In this document: positions 37,944-51,775 of the stretch, piece by piece
How the letters are laid out: every line of letters begins with the position of its first letter
Numbering within the stretch: position 1 is the stretch's first letter
From: Atrichornis clamosus
Lineage: Eukaryota > Chordata > Aves > Passeriformes > Menuridae
Reading direction: 5' to 3'
Assembly (NCBI GenBank): GCA_013400975.1
Contig: WBMZ01014157.1
Span: 116,339-180,338, forward strand
DNA: 64,000 bases
Translations under genes and position numbers: made by a program
Notes under the pieces: generated by a model
What the model was told of the DNA's origin: nothing
The model's input: the letters and a program-made list of their open reading frames with translations, nothing else
The model's database searches: none

Positions 37944-38339
37944 ATTTTTTCAAATTCAAGGCAAGGCAATGCACTACAATTAAAAATATAAAAGGTATAA
38001 TTGGTTGCTTTCAGTTGATGCACTTTCTGGAGAAAGGGAGTAGTATATACTCTAAACATACTCTCCTCATGGAGAAGTAAGTTGGAATTCTTGTGTTTTG
38101 CCACACACACACTTAGCAGTTCAGCAGACAAAATCTGATTCTCTTTCCACTTCATTAGTTGCTGGTACTTCAAACACAGTTTGTATTAGCAGAGTGACTG
38201 GCTCCAAAGATATGCCCATGAGTAACCATTTGTAGTACACAACTTCAAAGAAGAAGGAAAAATGCCAACATTAATCTAGTTGTCTAGGAATTTCCATTTT
38301 CTCCATCCCTGAAACACCTGAGCCGCTCACCACCAGAAA

Positions 38340-38800
38340 TGTTTTTATTCTTGTAACATGCTTGTGTGGTAGGGAAGTGCTATTATCCTTGTTTCTTAAC
38401 CCAATTTCCTTAGGAAACTAGATTTATGCAACCACAGTGACCATCTATCTGTCTGCCACTTTCCCCACAAACAACTTCTGGCCAATTTCAACTGAAGTTA
38501 ATAGCATAACCCATGCCCAGCTGTGTTAGGATCCCAAAGCCTGATGAGCTGGGTGAGGACTGCAGACCCTTCAGCCTGGAGTGCAAGCCATCCCAGCCTT
38601 CCTGCCACATGCATTTAGAGCTGTAGGGACAGTTTGGGCAGCCACCTATGAATCCTGTTTGCTTTCGTGGAAAGTGCTTGGGACACATTTGGAAAAGGTC
38701 TCTCAGCTGGCTCCCCTGGCCTAGGCTTGTACTTGTAGCAGAATCAGAAACTGAGCCCACTCTTTGGCATTTCAGATCAGTGCCTTAACTGCCTGTACTG
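38340..38800 (+). mobile_element. Possible MIR/L2-type core and tail relic, interrupted
   Basis: GGTAGGGAAGTGCTATTATC followed by CTTGTTTCTTAACCC near 38369-38402 resembles the 'gtattattatccccattttacag' core of MIR/L2-like elements. AATCAGAAACTGAGCCCACT and then TCAGTGCCTTAACTGCC near 38742-38792 resemble the far part of the same module ('gaactgaacccaggtctcc...agtgctttaaccac'). Order and orientation agree, but the middle is not recognisable, so this could be one element with an insertion, two elements, or coincidence. Confidence 0.35.
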
Positions 38801-41800
38801 TACTGTTTCTACTTTTGTATACTGGTTATTAAATAAAAAGTCAACATTAGCATGATTTCCTGTGGGGTATGCCCAAAAGGAACAGACTATCTGCATGAAG
38901 CTGTTAAAAAAATAGTGTCAGACCTGCAAAATGTTTAATGCAAAATGTTTTGCTTAACAGCCCTCAGAATCTGCACACTCACAAGGTCAGGCTCTCCAGT
39001 ACCTCTGCCTAATCCTCTCAAGTAAAATGGGAGAGAGTCTGTGGGCATACAACTATATGTGATGGATGTTTCTTATGTCTATTACACGTTTGAACTCTTT
39101 CTGTGAAAATGAACAGTCACCACTGTAAATATATACTGAGCAAATGAGTAAAAGTATTTTGCTTTTAGCCTTTGCAAATGGAGTAAACAAAGTTCAGCAA
39201 TTGGTGAAAGAACATTATTGAAAATTGGCAAAATTATAATTCTATGATTTAATATCCTCAGATTTCTTAACAAGGCTAATGTTTTCCATTATCTGATCTA
39301 ATTTAAAAAAAACCAGATAAGAAAAACAAAGCATCCTCAATAGATTAGAAAGGATCTTTAGTATTTATCTGTCTGACTGATTAAGGTTAAGTGTTTTTTA
39401 AAAGTATGGTATTCTGACATTAATCTGACAACACTACACCTCTGAACTGTACTTAAAAAGAAATCCTTTCTTCTTTCATTATTCCATTATGATAATGTGA
39501 CTAATGTGAACTACAAAAGCATTCTTCATGTTAGAGACTGCTTAGGAATGATGAAAATGAAGGGACTACCTTTCAGCCTCTATTAATGGGCCTGTCCTTT
39601 TTATTTTACCTTACCTAAAATGTAACCAAAATAAACCAGTCACAATGTCTGGTCTGCACAGCAATGAAAATCTTGCTTTGTTGCAGTGAGCAGATCTTGC
39701 TTAAAGCACATTAGGTGCTCTGCTGCCCTGGTCAACATAAAATATCCCCTAGCATACGGGTATGAAAGTATGACCATTTTGGATATTCATGAAGCTCCAA
39801 CCTCATGGTGTAGTTCTGCATTTTCTGCTAAAGATAATCTGAAGCTTAGGTGTCCTCTTTGGTTACTTGAGTTCAAATTTATCCTGATAGAAAAGAGAAA
39901 AATCAGAGTCCTTAAAGAAGGCTGTTATAGGCCATAAACTGGGGAAGAAGTGTCAGTCTAATTTGTAAGTGGGAAGATGTTCTAAAATTGCTACGTATTT
40001 CCTTAAACTAAGCAAGTGCTTAAATACTTTGTGTTTATGGGAAAAACCCCAACTTCTTACATTTTTTCCATATTATAATATAATAAAACACAGTAACTTT
40101 CATCTGGTTTAAAGCAATTCACTCATATTTACTCAGAAACTAATTCTCTTTTAGTTGAGGGTCTCAGAGAAAACATGAATTTTGAAATTTTACTTCATAT
40201 TTACTTCAGAGCTAAAATGTATTTAAATAGTTGAAAAAGGAAGTGGAGTGTGAACTTGTTAGAACATATTTAGTGCAAACAAACAATACTTTAAAATATT
40301 CCATTTTTTTTTCAGTTGGAACTGACCCATTCTATGTGATGATTCAGTTACAACTCAACAAAACATACTGGCAAATTCAGATTTTATTTAGAAATAGAAT
40401 GTCTCTACTGCACTGTACTTTTAATGGCTTGCTTTTAACTTTTTTCTTTCCCTTTCTTTTGCAATTCATGTGGAGTTTCTTTAAAAACCTATTTAAAATC
40501 TTCCCTGCATAAAGAGAAATAACCCAAAAGAGTAGGTTATATCTTTAACATCAGGAAATGCGTGCAGTAAGAACATAAGAAGTAATAAAATCAGAGTTGA
40601 GAGTAAAATAAATATAGCACTTTTGCTTGGGTTAAAAGTCAGATGTAAGGAAGTGCTGAGCATCCTTATTTCCTATAGAATCACTCATCCTTCCTCTACT
40701 GAGGCTGTTTCCAAAAAGGCTGTTATTAAGTCTGGGAAAGGATGTGGCAACAAAAGATGGTAAAACACTTGAACACATGTGCATTTTAGACCTTTCTACA
40801 ATGAGCAACATTTAATTCACAAAGAGAGCAAACGCAATGTCCGATGAACCCACTGATTTCCATAATTGTAACGGGGCTTAGGTAATGCAGTATGCAGTGT
40901 TTGATTTAAAACTTTAAAATATTAAAAGAAGTTTTCTATAGCAGAGTGTTCCTATCAAAGTGGAATGACTCATAAGAATGCTAAATTCAAACCAGATGGG
41001 CATAAACATTCACTGAAAAAAATCAGATATTTAGAGGTCAGTATGGGTCTTCATAAAAATGAAGACATTGTCTGAGCTACTGAAAATTGAACTTCAGTGA
41101 TAATAAAAAAAACAAGAGAAAGTATTAGTGATTTTATTTTAATTATACAAGCCACTGCCAATTAGGAGAACTAACATTTACAAAATTTACATTGCCATTT
41201 TAATTTGAAAAAGATGGCTGTGGCAGCCTTTAGACTTCAGACAAACAGCAGTATGGTATCTCCTGTGCAGGGAGGGAGTGAGGGATGCTGGAGTTCAGAA
41301 ATGCCACGCTAATATTCTGAACAATCCCTGTGCTTCCCACCAAGGAGTAACCCCAATTACTGATTTGTACGGGACAGAAACCTTCTGACCCAGCTCAGCG
41401 GCATGATGCCAGCCTTCGCTTCCCTTTGAACCAGACCACAGACATGGGGGGAAAAAACTCTGGTTCCTGCTATCATACCAAAAAAGTTCATACCACCCAA
41501 CATTGCTGCTGCTCTGTTGTTAAATGTGAGTGTTGTTTTGTTTTTCTTTCCTTGTCTCATCCACTGCACTCTACCATTTACAGATTGTCTGGAGGGTGTA
41601 CTTATTTTCAACTTTTATACCCTACCAGAAGAAAAATATGTGGGCTCAAAATTAATATTGTTTTTGACTTATGGTGAAATTCCAGTAATGTTTAACTTGG
41701 ATCACTAGACCTGAGCATTTTACAGAGAGAAGAAAGGAATACTTTTTGAGCTGAAATGTGTAATGGGAGTTCCCTACTGTTTTGTTGCTGAGGTCTTAGA

Positions 41801-44800
41801 CAACAAGGAAAATGATGAGCATGTAACTTATTCCTTTTAAAACATACAGATTAACTAAGTGGAGAAAATAAAGGTTCTACCCATGCCATAAGCTGTAAAG
41901 GCAAACTTTTGTATCGCTGTTCCCTGATTAATTTGTTAACCGCTACCATTCAACATCCTAATAAAAAATGATTGTTCAATGTATATTACTGTCAATTATT
42001 TTACATTGCAAACCATAATCTCTTGGGCCACAAGTCAGCAAAAGATATGTGTGGCTTCCACCATGCAGAAGCCTGTACACTGCCACAGATAATGATTTTT
42101 CTGGGCTTCTGAGGCCTTCCACAAGAGGGCCATAATTTTGTTTTGCCTGTACTTTTGGCCTATGTGTTACTGCCATTAGCAGCTTTGTAAGACTAAAGGT
42201 AAGGGGTGAAACTTGACCGCTGGCAGTGCCAGTCAGAGCTTTGCTGGTGGGGCTGGAGAAGCGAGCGTAGCCTGCAGCGCAGTGTGATACTTTGCAGGCA
42301 AGCTCCAGAGCTGTCATTACAATATCCTGAAGGCTGCATAATGCAAATATTATGCATCTTCCCTTTGATGGCTCTTTATGATTGATTCTTTGTCTTGTAA
42401 CTAAAAACATTGCTTGGCTATCAGAACCCTTTACCAGGCATTGCTGCACACATCTAACTAGGAACTCAGCTTTGAAATGCTTTGGGTCCCAGCAGATCTC
42501 TCCGGATTGTATGCATGATTGTCACAAGTGGGATAATTGCAGCATTCATTCTTTTAAAATGTTCTTTAAAAATGTTTCACTTTCTAACACTGTGAATACG
42601 GTTTGCATTCTCTCACTACAAAATCAAGGGAGACAGTCCTTGTCCACCAACCTACACCACTACTACTACTCATTTATTTTCTAAGGCTTGCTTTATCCTC
42701 ATGCTGCTTAGAGTTGAGCATATTAGCCATTTATTATTATTATTTATTTGGTTTAGAACAATTATTGGCAAATGCTTTGCTAGCCTCCAGACCAAAATTT
42801 CCTCTTGATGGTGTCATGTCCAAACCATTGAAACCTCTCCCTCTCTCCCTGCTAAAGGGTATAAACTGTCAAAAAGACAACAAAAAAATGCCTCCACTTT
42901 GAACAACTGTAGCACTAAATGAAACTGTAGTACTTTCAAAAAATCAAGCAGTGCATGTTCATTCACTGTACCCCATTGCTGGCACCTGGTCTAGCACAAG
43001 GAGTCCACATACACACATAAACACAGGTATGTGCACACATACATATGCACCCTTCTGCAATGAACACTTCTTCTTCAGCATCCTCATGGATGGGCCTAAA
43101 TATTTTAGGGGAGGCTCAGAGAAAAACATGATGCTCAGAACCCTAACATTTCTGCTTCCCAGGAAGAGCCCAGAGGTTTTTTTAAACACACAGGATAACC
43201 CAGGACAGGAATCAATGAAAATCTCTATATTCTAAAGCTCAGATGCCTAAAGCCACTTGTGATGGTTTACAAAATTTGGGCTTGAATCTCTCTGAAGGGG
43301 CAGTAGGTAAGAGTTCAAGTGCAAGGAAGTAGCTGTGTGGGCAAAGAAGGGACTGAGATGATGGGGCAAGGACATGGTGTGACAGCCAGGAAGAAAAGGC
43401 AACAACAGTGAGAGCTGGAGGAAAAATGCTGAAAACTTCTGGTCAAAGGGAGAACCACGATCAAGTTAACCTCAAAGCGAGTCTGCTCACCAGGTGTGAC
43501 AAGGAGTTCGCATAGCACAGTGAGAAGTTTTCAGTGCATACAGTGGCCAGTGGCTATGGAAAAGTCCACTGCATGAAATCCCAAACTAGCCAAGGGAAAG
43601 GGCTGGAAGAGCACTTCTTGGTCACCAGGGAATATTTCTTCCATTTCTCTGTGGAGGGAGGGCAGGGGAGCTCCCTGGAGGGCATTCAGGTAAGCACTGT
43701 GAGCTGGAAGTTAAGGAACATTTAGTACAATTTCGCATTACTGGGTATTGGCAAGGATACGACGTAATTGTTGCCCCAAATGAGAATCTGAGCACACAAG
43801 GCATCTTCTCTGAGGCACCCTAGAAGCCAGTGGAGTTAATCAAAACAAAACTGATCACAGCAACGTTCAAAAGGCTGAGGATGAGGGAAGAGCATGATAG
43901 GAAAGAGGTGTTGAAGCCAGCCCACACAGCCCACCCTAGCAGAAGTGTCAGGAGAAGTCATGCACAGGCTCTGACAGACTGACAAACCAAAGCACAACCC
44001 TCAAGGAAGTAGACTTTGGTGTCCCTGAATTTGTGTGTATGTCATGAGAACAGTTGGAAAGACACAAAACTCAGCAGTCAGATACAGCAAAGGACTACTG
44101 AGATCACTGCACACTGAGGAGCTGCCAGGGGGCTGCTGGGAATGAGGCAGGGGGAGACACAAACTCATCCTTTCTGCTCCCTGAAATGACACAACAAAAC
44201 AAACGCTGACAAAAGAGAGATACAAGAACCTGGCAGAAAAAGGAAGGTTGCAAGAGGAGGAGACATCAGAAAATCAGTCTCGCAGGTCAGCTGTGCTAGC
44301 AGCATCTTCATAAATATTTCTCTTAATGCTGGAACAGTTTAATTTTATAAGCATGGGATCCTCTCATGTGGTTACTGAGCGTGAATCAAATACAGTATGG
44401 CTCAGCACCGCCCTAATTTTTATTGTGCTTTCTTGAAACATCCTGGGATCATACAGCCCCAATGAACACAGCAGGGCTGGAGGCTGGGACCACTCCCCTC
44501 CTCCCACCCACCAGCAAAGGGGACCAAGGACGGGAAGCCAGGGGTCATTGAAATCCCTCAGAAAGGGAGATTTGAGGAGGAGTTTGAGGCCAGGCCACCG
44601 GGTGGGGTATGCTGGTGGTGGAAATAGGCAGGAAAAGGTGCTGGGGAGCCACAGAGCCTCCCTGAGCTGTGGTAACTCAGGTGCGGCAGAGGGAGCTGCT
44701 GCTGTTTCACCCCCATGTTCACCTAGCTGGCCCTCCACAGAGGCACAGCCCACCTGCCTCACACCAGCTGTCCTCTCATTTCTCTTCACCATCATTCTCA

Positions 44801-45532
44801 TGTTCCCAAACCTCAGAAACATCACTGCAAATGGGAAGGCAGGCAGAGATGAAAGGCGAGCAAGGGCAGAGCATCCTGAAAGGACAGTGAGAGCTAAAGC
44901 CTGAGCAAAGGGTGTCACCTCTGGGACAAACTGAGAAGAAAGAACATCTGCTCTATCTGAAATCAAAGGAAAAATAATGAAAGCAGGCCACTCATCTTTC
45001 TTATGTATCTGTTTTGTTAACTTTCTAGATTTTCTGCCACAATTTTTGAGCTACAACTACTGGGGATTTTCCAATCCAAACAAAACAAGCAAACCAAAGA
45101 CAACAGCCCTGAAGGATTACTGGGATGGGTGAGGGGGAGAGACAGGTTTGTGATAAGGGAAGAAGGAGACTGCAAGTGCAACGTTCTTATCTACTCTTTT
45201 GTTAGATGCCTTTTTTTCTTTTTAACGAGGATGCAAAATGACAAAAACTGTTCTGAGAGGGGGCTGTACCTAAGATTATTTGTCAGTTCCGGTTGAATGC
45301 ACCAGACTCCGGTTCCCCAATCACTCCAACCTGGCCCTGCTGAAGCTAGTGGTGGGACTCCACTGCAGGTCAATGAGCACACGGGTTCACCCAGCAGCTG
45401 AATATCAACACATTTTGTAAAAACAGACTTGGATAAGGTTCAATAAACGTCTTTGGATGATTTTAGATTGCTTTTTCTCAGTTTTAGGAAAGCAATTTGC
45501 TTTCTGAAAAATGCCTGCACAAGTTTCACACC
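38801..45532. other. Intergenic, no supported gene
   Basis: Very AT-rich from about 39000 to 43000. A GC-richer patch at 44400-44900 produces a 200-codon - strand frame (44364-44966) overlapped by two + strand frames. No domain is recognised and codon use cannot be judged. The short TTATTATTATTATTTAT stretch near 42730 is low complexity. Confidence 0.45.
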
Positions 45533-45555
45533 TTTTTTTTCTTTTTTTTTTTTTT
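45533..45555. repeat. T-rich homopolymer run
   Basis: Eight T, one C, fourteen T, lying 15 bases to the left of the old CR1 relic. Confidence 0.9.
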
Positions 45556-45570
45556 GCATCATCTGGTATT

Positions 45571-45725
45571 ATTCATAGACTCTACAGATGGAAAAGACCC
45601 ATTAAGTCACCCAGCACTCCCTGCCAGCACAGGACTGTTCTCCAGCAAACATTTGTTATGGCCATGTTTATACTAGTTTCACATGCTCCAAACAACAAGG
45701 TTTCTGCCACTTCCCCAGGGATAGC
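45571..45725 (-). mobile_element. Ancient CR1/L3-like LINE 3' fragment
   Basis: On + it reads ATTCATAGACTCTACAGATG, GAAAAGACCCATTAAGTCAC, CCAGCACTCCCTGCCAGCAC, AGGACTGTTC and later TTTCTGCCACTTCCCCAGGG. These match, in order, the complement of an old CR1-type 3' end ('aatcatagaat...ggaagagacc...gatcatctagtccaac...ctgccagagcagga...gattccaccacttccct'). It is much more diverged than the other CR1 copies, implying a pre-neoavian insertion. The inner boundary is vague. Confidence 0.62.
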
Positions 45726-48457
45726 AGTCAGCCAAGTTCATATTGCTGACCTGCACAAAGGCTTCTCCTCATTTTCTTTAGCCCCTATCTTCCCCCTTCA
45801 TAAATGTTTTTCAGTTGTACACTCCAATACCAATTTATCATGAGATTTTTCCCTTGATTTTGCCTGTCACTAAAACCCCCTTGCTCCATGCAAGAGAGCT
45901 TCTGAAACCACATATGCTGCCAGTGCGGCCCCTAAACCACCTCCTGTGTATCCCGGCCACACCAGGAATACGGCTCACTTTCCCCCAGGCTGTTCCCTCT
46001 CTGGTGCTCTCTCCCATTTGTGCAATACTTTCTGTTAATCCCTAGCCTGCAGTACAAAAGCAACATTGCAAGTTTGATTTACAAGAGAATTACTTTCTGC
46101 TGCATGCTGCCTCTTGAAACACAAACCCAAATTGCAAAGGGAGCTTGGCCAGTAGAAGGCACAAGAGATTCACGTCTCATTTACTGCCAGCTACCTCCAC
46201 AAAGTGTCTTCATCATGGTCCAGATTTCTGTATTTCCACAGCCAGTAGAATATGCTTTGGAGTACCTCTGTCCCATAGAGTTACTTGAGTTTTTCTAATT
46301 CACTGCAGCTTATAACTTTTACAGTTTGAAAATAAAAAGCAGGTTGCCTTGTGTTGTTTTCTCTATTCTCTGTGACAAACAGTGAACTGGGAAGCAAATG
46401 TGCCTTATAAAGATAAAACACATGGTATAATATATATTTATATTAACAGCAGGCATAACAGAGTAACTTCCTCTTTGGAAGAATATTTGGGATTTGCCAA
46501 CAGTAGACAAATCAGATTAATAAAGTCATTCCAAGTCTCAAATTATAGAAGTTAGCCTTCTTCATTTATGTTACAGAAAGCAGCACCAGGTGTTGCATGA
46601 GCAAATGAAGCAGAAATAAGAGTGTCAAGTGTTAAACATTTCTCCATCAAATTAAAATACAAGTACAGAGTCAGTGCTAAATAACATTGCAAGAAGCATG
46701 TTGCATATGTTCATACAAGAAGAACAAACAGAAGAAAAAAAATAAAGAAATAGTTTTATTTCTGTTTCACAATAAAGTGTGCGGAGCTCCCCAGTTCACT
46801 AGCACCATTTATAAAGGAAAATAATACAAAGCCAAAGCCAGCAAATTGAAAATGCAGGGAATCAAGACAAAAGCTAGCCCAATAACCACAAAAGGAAGGG
46901 ATCATCTTGTCAATTGAGAAGAAACATGAGGAATATGAATACCAGTTTTTTCCTTAAACCCTGGATGCTGATGGCTCCATCGTGCTTTAATCTTCTACCC
47001 CTACATGTCCTGCTCTGCAAACTTCCCACATACTTTCACTCGGTTTCAAAGTGGAGTCCCTCTTTGAAATGGCACTGTAAACATTTCATTGTGGGGTCCC
47101 ATGTTTGACGTCTGTCAGCGATTTTCAAATCAGAACTGTTCAGCTAACAAGTAAAAACCAGATTTATTTTTGTTTATTTCTCAGTATTGTAGTCTGTGGC
47201 ATGAAAAACAAACTCAGTGCTTTCCGATTCATGTATCACCCCCAATACAAACTGGCATTTGCAGGAGAACACTCGGGTGGAAGAGCTGGATTAGGATCGA
47301 GCTGGTTTGCCCACCTGCTGTGGTGTTAGCACGGCTGAGAAAGGTAGAACACTGCCAGGGCAACCTCAGACAGTTGTTTTCAGTCTCTTTCCATGAGGTT
47401 ATCATCTATGGAGCTTTGCTGGAAAGTGATGCTTTCAGCACTTGCTAATCCACTTTCCTGCAAAATCTACCAGGTTAGTTTAAATGGTTTAAATTGAATT
47501 ACCCTGCTGCTGTTGCCTAAAGTAGATTAGGAACCAAGAGCCCTAGAAATCACCTTTCAGGCTTAGCCTCTGGCATGTCAGAATGCAATACCCAGCTGGA
47601 TGGCCCATCTCCACTTGCCTCCCTTTCTGTATAATATCACTGTTCTCCACCTAGCCATTTCCAGAGCTTTAGTGAGTATTCCAGATTCCAGATCAGAACA
47701 GATCTGGAGAAGAATCAGGATACCAAATTCTGGAGGAAGAAGCAGCCATCTAGTTAAGAGCTATGATGCTGCAGAACACCTATACAGAAATTAGTGACAA
47801 TTTCCAGCATAACAATAGCATCCTCAGGCTGCCCAGGTCACACACAGCTAATTGACATCTTGAATTCTCACCAAGGCAAACAATTACTTTGAATGGAGAG
47901 AGGAAAGGGAGAAGAGAATTAACAGTGTGGAGAAAATGGGAGGTACTGGTACAGAAAGAAGGGACTCAGAGAGCCCTTCTGTGAAGGCTTCATACTGGGT
48001 TTTTGCTGAAGGTGTTTGCAGGGCAGAAGGACTCCTGTTTGTCTCAGCTCAGCCACTAAAGCATTTGCTCCTGAGAGCTCAGTTTAAATACATACTTGCA
48101 TGTCTCACCAAGTGAAGTCCCAAATGTGCAAGTCACTATACAAAATAAAGTGATTACCAAACGTCACAGGGTCAGGACATAGGATGGTCTTGAGCTCGTG
48201 TTGAGGTACTTTGTTGAACCAGGCAATAGTGTAGTCTCCAATTAATAGTGTCTGGTAATGAAACTGTGTAATGTAATGCAGAAACTAAAGATGAGACAGG
48301 AACTGAAAAATTTGCCTCTCTAATAAGGAGTTTTGCTACTAGTATTAAGGTAGATGCTTCCACCTAGTGACTTACAGAAGTAGCTTATAGATTTTTACTT
48401 TAGAAGGCTAGATGGCAGCTGCAGCAGAAAATGAAATTACAGAAGAACATCATTCAT

Positions 48458-48507
48458 CATCTGTAGTTAAGAAGAGACACAGCATCTGTAGTCAAGAAGA
48501 GACACAA
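48458..48507. repeat. Tandem duplication, 25 bp x 2
   Basis: CATCTGTAGTTAAGAAGAGA... at 48458-48482 is repeated as CATCTGTAGTCAAGAAGAGA... at 48483-48507 with two mismatches, the T/C shown and the last base. Confidence 0.9.
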
Positions 48508-50491
48508 AAACTTACCTTACAAAGTGGGTCTATACATTCAGGCAGCAGCAGTACTCAGGGTATCCGTTCCACAGACAATGCTGGCCCAGTGCATGCACTC
48601 TGATTTACCTCTGGTTAAGCACCCACCCCACTGTATCTGGCTGTGCTACTGATAATTCTGGCCCTTCCAAGCCAACATATGGCAGAGCAGGAAGGATAAC
48701 TCCCAGTGAGAGGAGGTGTTTCTGACATCCTAGAGGTAGGGAGGGCACCAGAATGGTGACTCCATCAAAAGTATTGCCAAACTTGTCTTTCATTTTTAAA
48801 ATGTGAAAGCTGTATTTTTTTGTGTTCCTTAGTAGTGCAAATGCACGTGTGCTAGGTCTGGCCTGCTAGTACATTTTAGCAGCAGCCTCAGAGCCCAGTA
48901 GTGTCATCCCTCTCCTCTGTGCTATATTCCTCCTCTCAAACTCCTGAGACTTTATACACACCTGCATGTGCAAAAGTTACTGAGCCCTTACAGCAACACT
49001 CAACGAAAGACATAAACACCAAATAAAGGGAGTCACTCAATGTTAAGCTTCAAGATCACAGACTTCATTGGAGATCCATGGACTTTAAAGCCTAATGACT
49101 TTACAATAAATGGGGAACAGTAAGAGGCCCAGCAGAAGACTCAAGAGTATTAAATGGGCAGATGTCTAAAATCAATCTTGTTCACTTCAAGGTGTATTCT
49201 GATTTTTCTCTCTGGAAGTGCCACATCCAGGCCTAACAGGAGATGTCCGTTCACAACAAATCCACAGAGAAGCTCTCTAGTGGGTTGGTTGCTGCTTAAA
49301 TCCTCCCTCCCAAAATTTCAACAGTTATGTCTTCTCAGATACTGCCCCCCAAATGCAAAAGTTACAAGGTTGATGCAAGGCACAAATTCTGCAAGCCCTT
49401 TTGTCCTGTTACCCTGTGGCTTCAGCCACCAGGTTGGGGCTTCTATTGATTGGGTAGGAAGTATGGGAGAAAAAGAGGAAACTTTGGGAGAAAGATATTG
49501 GACATTGCCGTGCTAAAGGTCTAATCTAAGTAACTCATCTGAAGCTTTCACAGTAGTGAGTGGACAGAAGCAGGCAGGAGAAAAAAGATCAGTATATGCA
49601 GAAGCAGTCAACAAAAAATTAGATTGAATATCCCCTTATTTCCTCCAATGTCGGAAAATTTAGCTAAGGATAACCAGCTCTGATTAAAGTCTCTAACATA
49701 AAGAACTTAAAGCTGGAGTAAATGAATGCTGCTCTTATTTCCCAGCTGTGCTTAGGGATGTATTATCAGTCTGCAACAGTTTTAGACATGACCAGAGACA
49801 CATTATAGGCACCAAGTGAACACAAGAACCCAACAGAGAAGAGCAGAGGAAGCTTTGGGGTCAGCGAGTAGCTCTTTTTGCTTCACAGTTTTGAAGTTAG
49901 GGCTCCTGTTTCTGTACATTTCCTCCTCTGTGTTCCTGGTTTTCATCGAACCTCATTTTTCTTTGTCTCTGGCTTTACTCCCTGTGGTCATTAAGGACTG
50001 ACCTGTAAGGCAGTAAGCTATCTACCATGAGCATTTAAGTACCAAACTTATCTTGCATCCCATTGTTTACCCTCTTGAAGCAACTATCTGTCTGTTTAGC
50101 TGGCTCGGGACTTGAGCCAGTAAATGCAAGGCATTGACAGTAGAACTCAACGACCTCAGCTCCCCTGGGCAAGGAATCAGGAGACCGTGGCAAGAAAAAC
50201 CACTTGGAAATTGTTAGAAAATAAAATAATTAAAGCTCAAAGTTAGTGGTGTTCCCAAAAGTATGACAATTCTTAAGAAGCAGATTTACTCAATGTGGTA
50301 GATGCTGCATAAACTGCACATAGCTTCACTTCTCGTGAAATCATGTAACAAAGCTAATTCCCCTGTTAAAAGGCTTGGTGCACTCCCATCATTTTAATAT
50401 ATCCCTATTTTCTTATTGTACAGCTGTGGCCATTGCAATGTTAATGGTTCTGCTAGTGCGTTCTTCCTCATTTATGCTTTACTGAACCGAC

Positions 50492-50509
50492 ATATATATA
50501 TATATATAT
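50492..50509. repeat. Microsatellite (AT)n, 9 units
   Basis: Eighteen bases of uninterrupted AT. Confidence 0.95.
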
Positions 50510-51712
50510 TAACCTTTCTCTAGTTAATGGACTCTTGCAGCTAAGACATGGCTCTAGATTTGGCTGAGGCCAGAAAGGAGGAAAAGCACATTATCATCTG
50601 GCAACTTATAGCTATTCCACATAAAGGAATTGTTAATCATACTCCAGTAATAGTGTCAAGGCATCTCAAAATGTAAAAAACACAAATATAACTCCATCAA
50701 GCACAGGGAACTTGTCAAAACAATATGTCATGAAAACTCTGGCTGATAATTTGAATTACAGCAGGGAAACATACAAAACAACCTTCTTCTATCAACTGTG
50801 TAGGTAAACAAGGGCTTTGTTTCATCAAATCCTCATCACCTTTAAAGGTCATCACCTTTATCACCCTCTGAGCTACACACCAGTTGCAAAACCAAGCAGA
50901 ACGATGTTGTTCATCCCATTAGAAATGCATCAAGTTATTGAGACAACTCTTGAGGAAAACATAAGGCACTTCCTTGAACCTCTTTTTATAGATTTATACT
51001 GTACTCTAATTTTATCTACAGTCACTGAAATCTCTGTACTTTATTAAAGTGAAATATTTGGATTTAAAACATTTGAATGTTGAAGTTAATACTACCATGT
51101 GGGTATACACACATACATGCACTCACACATATATAGGCATATGCATGTTAAGTTTTAATTTTTTTGCTATAATCTATAAAACTATCACATAATTTATTGA
51201 AGTGCAGAAGATCTATTTTCCCTTCCCTTCTTCTGACAGTTTCTCTCTCGCCCACATGGTTTATATGAATGATATTTATAACAGAGCTGTTTTGATCTGA
51301 TAGAGCCTCAGTGAATTTACTGCTGTTTCTGCACCACTGTAACTGAACCTGACAAGAACCAGAAGAATCCCCAGTTTTATTTTGGGCTTTATAGGTTTTT
51401 CCTCCTCCCTTTTCTCATGCCTGGATGGAGCCGGCAGCTAAAGGCGACCCGCACATTCTGCAACAACAGATAGCTGTTAGGCTGCAGGAAATGCAGGACG
51501 AGATGAATTGCTCCTTTGATCAAAACCAGGGTCAATTTGCCCTGGCTAATAATGGGTTTGTCAAGGGGGGAGGGAAAACGGTGAACAGCAGAATTTTTTC
51601 TTTACGAAAGAAATGCAATACTTCCCTGTATGTAACTAATAGTTGTAGTGTTCACAAATAACACAAGCTGCATACAACCATTAGCCTTACTATTTTAAAT
51701 GTACTGCCGTGT

Positions 51713-51775
51713 TTTTATATATAAATTTATATATTATTATATATTATATATTTTATATATAAATTGATAAATTTT
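51713..51775. repeat. AT-rich, self-complementary low-complexity tract
   Basis: About 63 bases almost free of G and C (TTATATATAAATTTATATAT... then TTTTATATATAAATTG). TATATATAAATT occurs twice and can pair with AATTTATATATA-type words, so it could form cruciforms or act as a matrix-attachment-like tract. The repeat is fact; the role is speculation. Confidence 0.8.
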
